Shown piece after piece: positions 3,573 to 6,097 of a stretch of DNA of 6,097 nucleotides; within the stretch, counting starts at the first letter, position 1; the number at the start of each line of letters is the position of its first letter. Under the pieces are notes generated by a model. It was not told where the DNA came from, searched no databases, and saw nothing but the letters and a program-made list of their open reading frames with translations. The DNA is from CAWJHE01 sp964614855 (GTDB taxonomy: Bacteria > Chloroflexota > Anaerolineae > Anaerolineales > UBA4823). The DNA lies in the NCBI GenBank assembly GCA_964614855.1, contig CAZTMX010000176.1:1-6097 (forward strand), read 5' to 3'. Both the position numbers and the translations under genes were made by a program.

Positions 3573-6097
3573 ATGAAAGTACCAATTTCCTGGGTAAAAG
3601 ACTTTGTTGAGATCAACATCCCGCTGGATGTGCTGGCGCACAGGCTGACCATGGCGGGTTTAGAGGTGGACGAAGTGCGCCTGGTCGGGCTGGCTAATCC
3701 GGCGGTAGAAAACGGAGCGTCGGGCAGCGCCGGAACCAAGATTTACGGGCTGTCCTGGCAGGCGGAGAAGATCGTCACCGCGGCGGTACTGGAAGTGATG
3801 CCGCACCCCAACGCCGACCGCCTGGTGCTCTGCCGCCTGGACGACGGCGAAGTGGAGCACGTGGTGCTGACCGGCGCCCCGAACCTGTACCCATACAAGG
3901 GGCAGGGGGTGCTGGAGCCGCCGCTCAAGGTGGCTTACGCCAAGGAGGGCGCCCGCATTTACGACGGGCACCAGCCGGGGCAGGTGCTCACCACGCTCAA
4001 ACGCGCCAAAATCCGCGGGGTGGATTCCTATTCCATGATCTGCTCCGAGAAGGAGCTGGGCATCTCGGACGACCACGAAGGCGTGATCATCCTGGACGCG
4101 GACGCGCCGGTGGGCGTGCCGCTGCTGGAGTACATGGGCGACGCCGTGTTCGAGATTTCCATCACACCCAATATCGCCCGCGATGCCAATATCCTGGGCG
4201 TGGCGCGCGAGATTGCCGCCATCACCGGGGTGCCGCTGCGCACGCCGGATTACAAAGTGCAGATGGATGGGCCTGCCGTTGAGGGCAAGGCGTTTATCGA
4301 AATCCGCCAACCCGAATTGAACCCGCGCTTTGTGCTGGGGCTGCTGCAGGATGTGAGCATCGCCCCCAGCCCGTACTGGATGCAGCGGCGACTGCGCCTG
4401 GCGGGGATGCGCCCGATTAACAATATCGTCGATGCCACCAACTACGCCATGCTCGAAATCGGCGAGCCGCTGCACGCTTTCGATTACGATATCCTGTTGC
4501 AGCGCGCCGGCGGGGCGGCGCCCACCATCATCACCCGCACAGCCGCCAAGGGCGAAAAGCTGACCACCCTGGACGGTGTGGAGCACACCCTGGATGATTT
4601 CACCGTGCTGGTCTGCGATACCGCCGGGGCGCTCTCGATCGCCGGGGTGATGGGCGGCGCCGAAAGCGAGGTGCACGCCGGCACCCGCAACGTGCTGCTG
4701 GAGGGCGCGGCCTGGAATATGATCAACATCCGCCGCACCCTGGCAGCCCAACACATGGCTTCCGAAGCCGCGTACCGCTTCTCGCGCGGGGTACACCCCG
4801 CCATGGCGGAACGCGGTGTACGCCGCTGCCTGGAGCTCATGCGCCGGGTATCGGGCGGCATTGTTGCCCAGGGGTTGGTGGATAACTACCCGCTGCCGCC
4901 GCAGGTCACTCCCGTCGAAATCACCGAAGCAGATGTGCGGCGCTGGCTGGGCATCGAGCTGACGCTGGACGAGACCGCCGAGATCCTGAAAAAGCTGGAA
5001 TTCACTGTGCGCATCGATGGCAGCGTGCTGCTGGCGGCTGCCCCCGACCACAGGCTGGATATCGGCGCAGGCATCACCGGTATGGCGGATGTGCTGGAAG
5101 AGGTCGCCCGTATCTACGGCTACGAGCGCATCCCCGAGACGCGCATGGCGGACGAACTGCCGCCGCAGCAGAGCTACCCGCTGGTGGAAGGCGAGGAGCG
5201 GCTGCGGGATGTGCTGGTCAGCCTGGGACTGCAGGAAGTGGTCACTTACCGCATGACCTCCGCCGTGCGCGAAGCGCGCCTGTACCCGGTCAGCTCTGCG
5301 CAGGAGACGAGCGGCTATGTAAAGGTCGCCAACCCCATCACCCCCGACCGCAACGTGCTGCGCCAGAGCCTGCTTGCCAGTGTGTTGGAGATTGTCGAGC
5401 GCAACGCCCGCCTGCGCGAGCGCCTGGCGTTGTTCGAGATCGGTCCGGTCTTCCTGGCTGACCCTGCCGGCGACCTGCCGCAAGAGCAGATGCGCCTGGC
5501 AGTGGCGCTCAGCGGGCGGCGCGCCCTGCCTGCCTGGCAGGGGTCGGATGCTGGGCAGATGGATTTTTACGACCTGAAAGGCATCCTGACCCAGATGTGC
5601 AGCAGCCTGCACCTGGGCGATGTGCAGGTACAGCCCGCCGGGCACCCGGCTTTCCATCCCGGCAAATGCGCCCAGATTGTGCTGGATGAGCAGGTATTGG
5701 GCGTCTTTGGCGAGCTGCACCCGCTGGTGCAGGCGCACTATGAGTTCGCCGGCGCCCCCGTGCTGGCTGCCGATCTAAACCTGGATCTGCTGCTGGCGCG
5801 CATCCAGGTGCGCTACCCGCTGCAGCCGGTCTCTGCCTTCCCGCCGGTGTTGGAAGACTTGGCGCTGATCGTGGATGAAGACCTGCCCGCCGAACAGGTT
5901 GACCGGGTGATCCGCCAGACTGCCGGGGCGATGCTGGCAGACCTGCGCCTGTTCGATGTCTTCCGCGGTGAGCAGGTGGGCGCGGGCAAGAAGAGCCTGG
6001 CCTACAGCCTGACCTACCAGGCCCCGGACCGCACCCTGACCGACCAGGAAGTGCTCAAGCTGCGCCAGCGCATCATCAAACGGCTGGAGCAGGAGAT
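3573..6097 (+). CDS. pheT: Phenylalanine--tRNA ligase beta subunit, 3' end cut by window edge
   Basis: The frame is open from ATG 3573, with AGGAG at 3562-3566 six bases upstream, to the right edge, giving 841 complete codons. PheT binds and positions tRNA-Phe and edits mischarged Tyr-tRNA-Phe. Domains in order are as follows. The N-terminal part starts MKVPISWVKDFV. The EMAP/OB tRNA-binding domain has PHPNADRL (77-84) and a loop insertion of about 15 residues relative to E. coli. The B3/4 editing domain has INNIVDATNY (282-291) and GEPLHAFD (297-304). The B5 domain has HRLDIG (493-498) and EEVARIYGYERIP (509-521). A catalytic-like core follows, and then the C-terminal FDX-ACB anticodon-binding domain from about Y748 (FPPVLEDLALIVDE; LFDVFRGEQVG). 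The E. coli protein ends shortly after the equivalent of the last residues, so only about 5-12 codons are missing. It is co-transcribed with pheS under the T-box. The usual RRD of the FDX-ACB start reads LED here. Confidence 0.96.
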   Translation, partial: MKVPISWVKDFVEINIPLDVLAHRLTMAGLEVDEVRLVGLANPAVENGASGSAGTKIYGLSWQAEKIVTAAVLEVMPHPNADRLVLCRLDDGEVEHVVLTGAPNLYPYKGQGVLEPPLKVAYAKEGARIYDGHQPGQVLTTLKRAKIRGVDSYSMICSEKELGISDDHEGVIILDADAPVGVPLLEYMGDAVFEISITPNIARDANILGVAREIAAITGVPLRTPDYKVQMDGPAVEGKAFIEIRQPELNPRFVLGLLQDVSIAPSPYWMQRRLRLAGMRPINNIVDATNYAMLEIGEPLHAFDYDILLQRAGGAAPTIITRTAAKGEKLTTLDGVEHTLDDFTVLVCDTAGALSIAGVMGGAESEVHAGTRNVLLEGAAWNMINIRRTLAAQHMASEAAYRFSRGVHPAMAERGVRRCLELMRRVSGGIVAQGLVDNYPLPPQVTPVEITEADVRRWLGIELTLDETAEILKKLEFTVRIDGSVLLAAAPDHRLDIGAGITGMADVLEEVARIYGYERIPETRMADELPPQQSYPLVEGEERLRDVLVSLGLQEVVTYRMTSAVREARLYPVSSAQETSGYVKVANPITPDRNVLRQSLLASVLEIVERNARLRERLALFEIGPVFLADPAGDLPQEQMRLAVALSGRRALPAWQGSDAGQMDFYDLKGILTQMCSSLHLGDVQVQPAGHPAFHPGKCAQIVLDEQVLGVFGELHPLVQAHYEFAGAPVLAADLNLDLLLARIQVRYPLQPVSAFPPVLEDLALIVDEDLPAEQVDRVIRQTAGAMLADLRLFDVFRGEQVGAGKKSLAYSLTYQAPDRTLTDQEVLKLRQRIIKRLEQE

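Noticed and set aside
3660..5738. A 692-codon open frame on the minus strand
   Set aside because: It lies wholly antisense to pheT, is rich in His/Gln/Arg as expected from reverse reading of GC-biased codons, and shows no recognisable domain. pheT has full domain support on the plus strand.
1..6097. Mobile element, CRISPR array, tRNA gene, defence island or novel multigene system
   Set aside because: No transposase, terminal inverted repeats, regularly spaced repeats or cloverleaf were seen. The genes are housekeeping ones in ordinary order.

Overview
The window is GC-rich, with GC-preferring codon use in every gene, and looks like an ordinary chromosomal segment of a free-living bacterium. 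Several features point to Chloroflexota, most likely an Anaerolineae-type lineage. These are a T-box leader in a high-GC genome, a lipoprotein with a Pro/Thr-rich linker, a family-4-like uracil-DNA glycosylase with an HPSGAS motif, and the style of the PheT sequence. This taxonomic call is inference from sequence character, not from a marker search. A run of exactly 100 Ns inside pheS shows the sequence is a scaffolded, probably metagenomic, assembly.

Layout. Bases 1-417 (+) are the C-terminal part of a uracil-DNA glycosylase-like gene that begins outside the window. A short spacer with a strong stem-loop separates it from a convergent gene at 493-1500 (-), an exported lipoprotein with a parvulin-type (PpiC) peptidyl-prolyl isomerase domain. 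After a divergent intergenic region of about 100 bp comes plsC (1603-2283, +), a 1-acyl-glycerol-3-phosphate acyltransferase. The phenylalanyl-tRNA synthetase operon follows: pheS (2624-3511, interrupted by the gap) and pheT (3573 to the right edge, only a few codons short of its end).

The most informative region is 2280-2623. A consensus-like promoter overlaps the plsC stop codon and starts a leader with the parts of a T-box riboswitch. These are Stem I with an AGTA/GAA specifier loop whose specifier codon is TTC (Phe), a stem III-like hairpin, a T-box element whose TGGT can pair with the ACCA end of uncharged tRNA, and mutually exclusive antiterminator and terminator helices. An ideal AGGAGG ribosome-binding site then precedes pheS. 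The whole unit reads as a feedback loop. When charged tRNA-Phe runs low, uncharged tRNA-Phe binds the leader, the terminator is not formed, and pheST is expressed to make more PheRS.

I found no mobile element, CRISPR array, tRNA/rRNA gene, defence system or clearly new multigene system. The points most worth a second look are the Phe-specific T-box and its one departure from the core consensus, the promoter embedded in the plsC stop codon, the mis-sized gap in pheS, and two intergenic hairpins.
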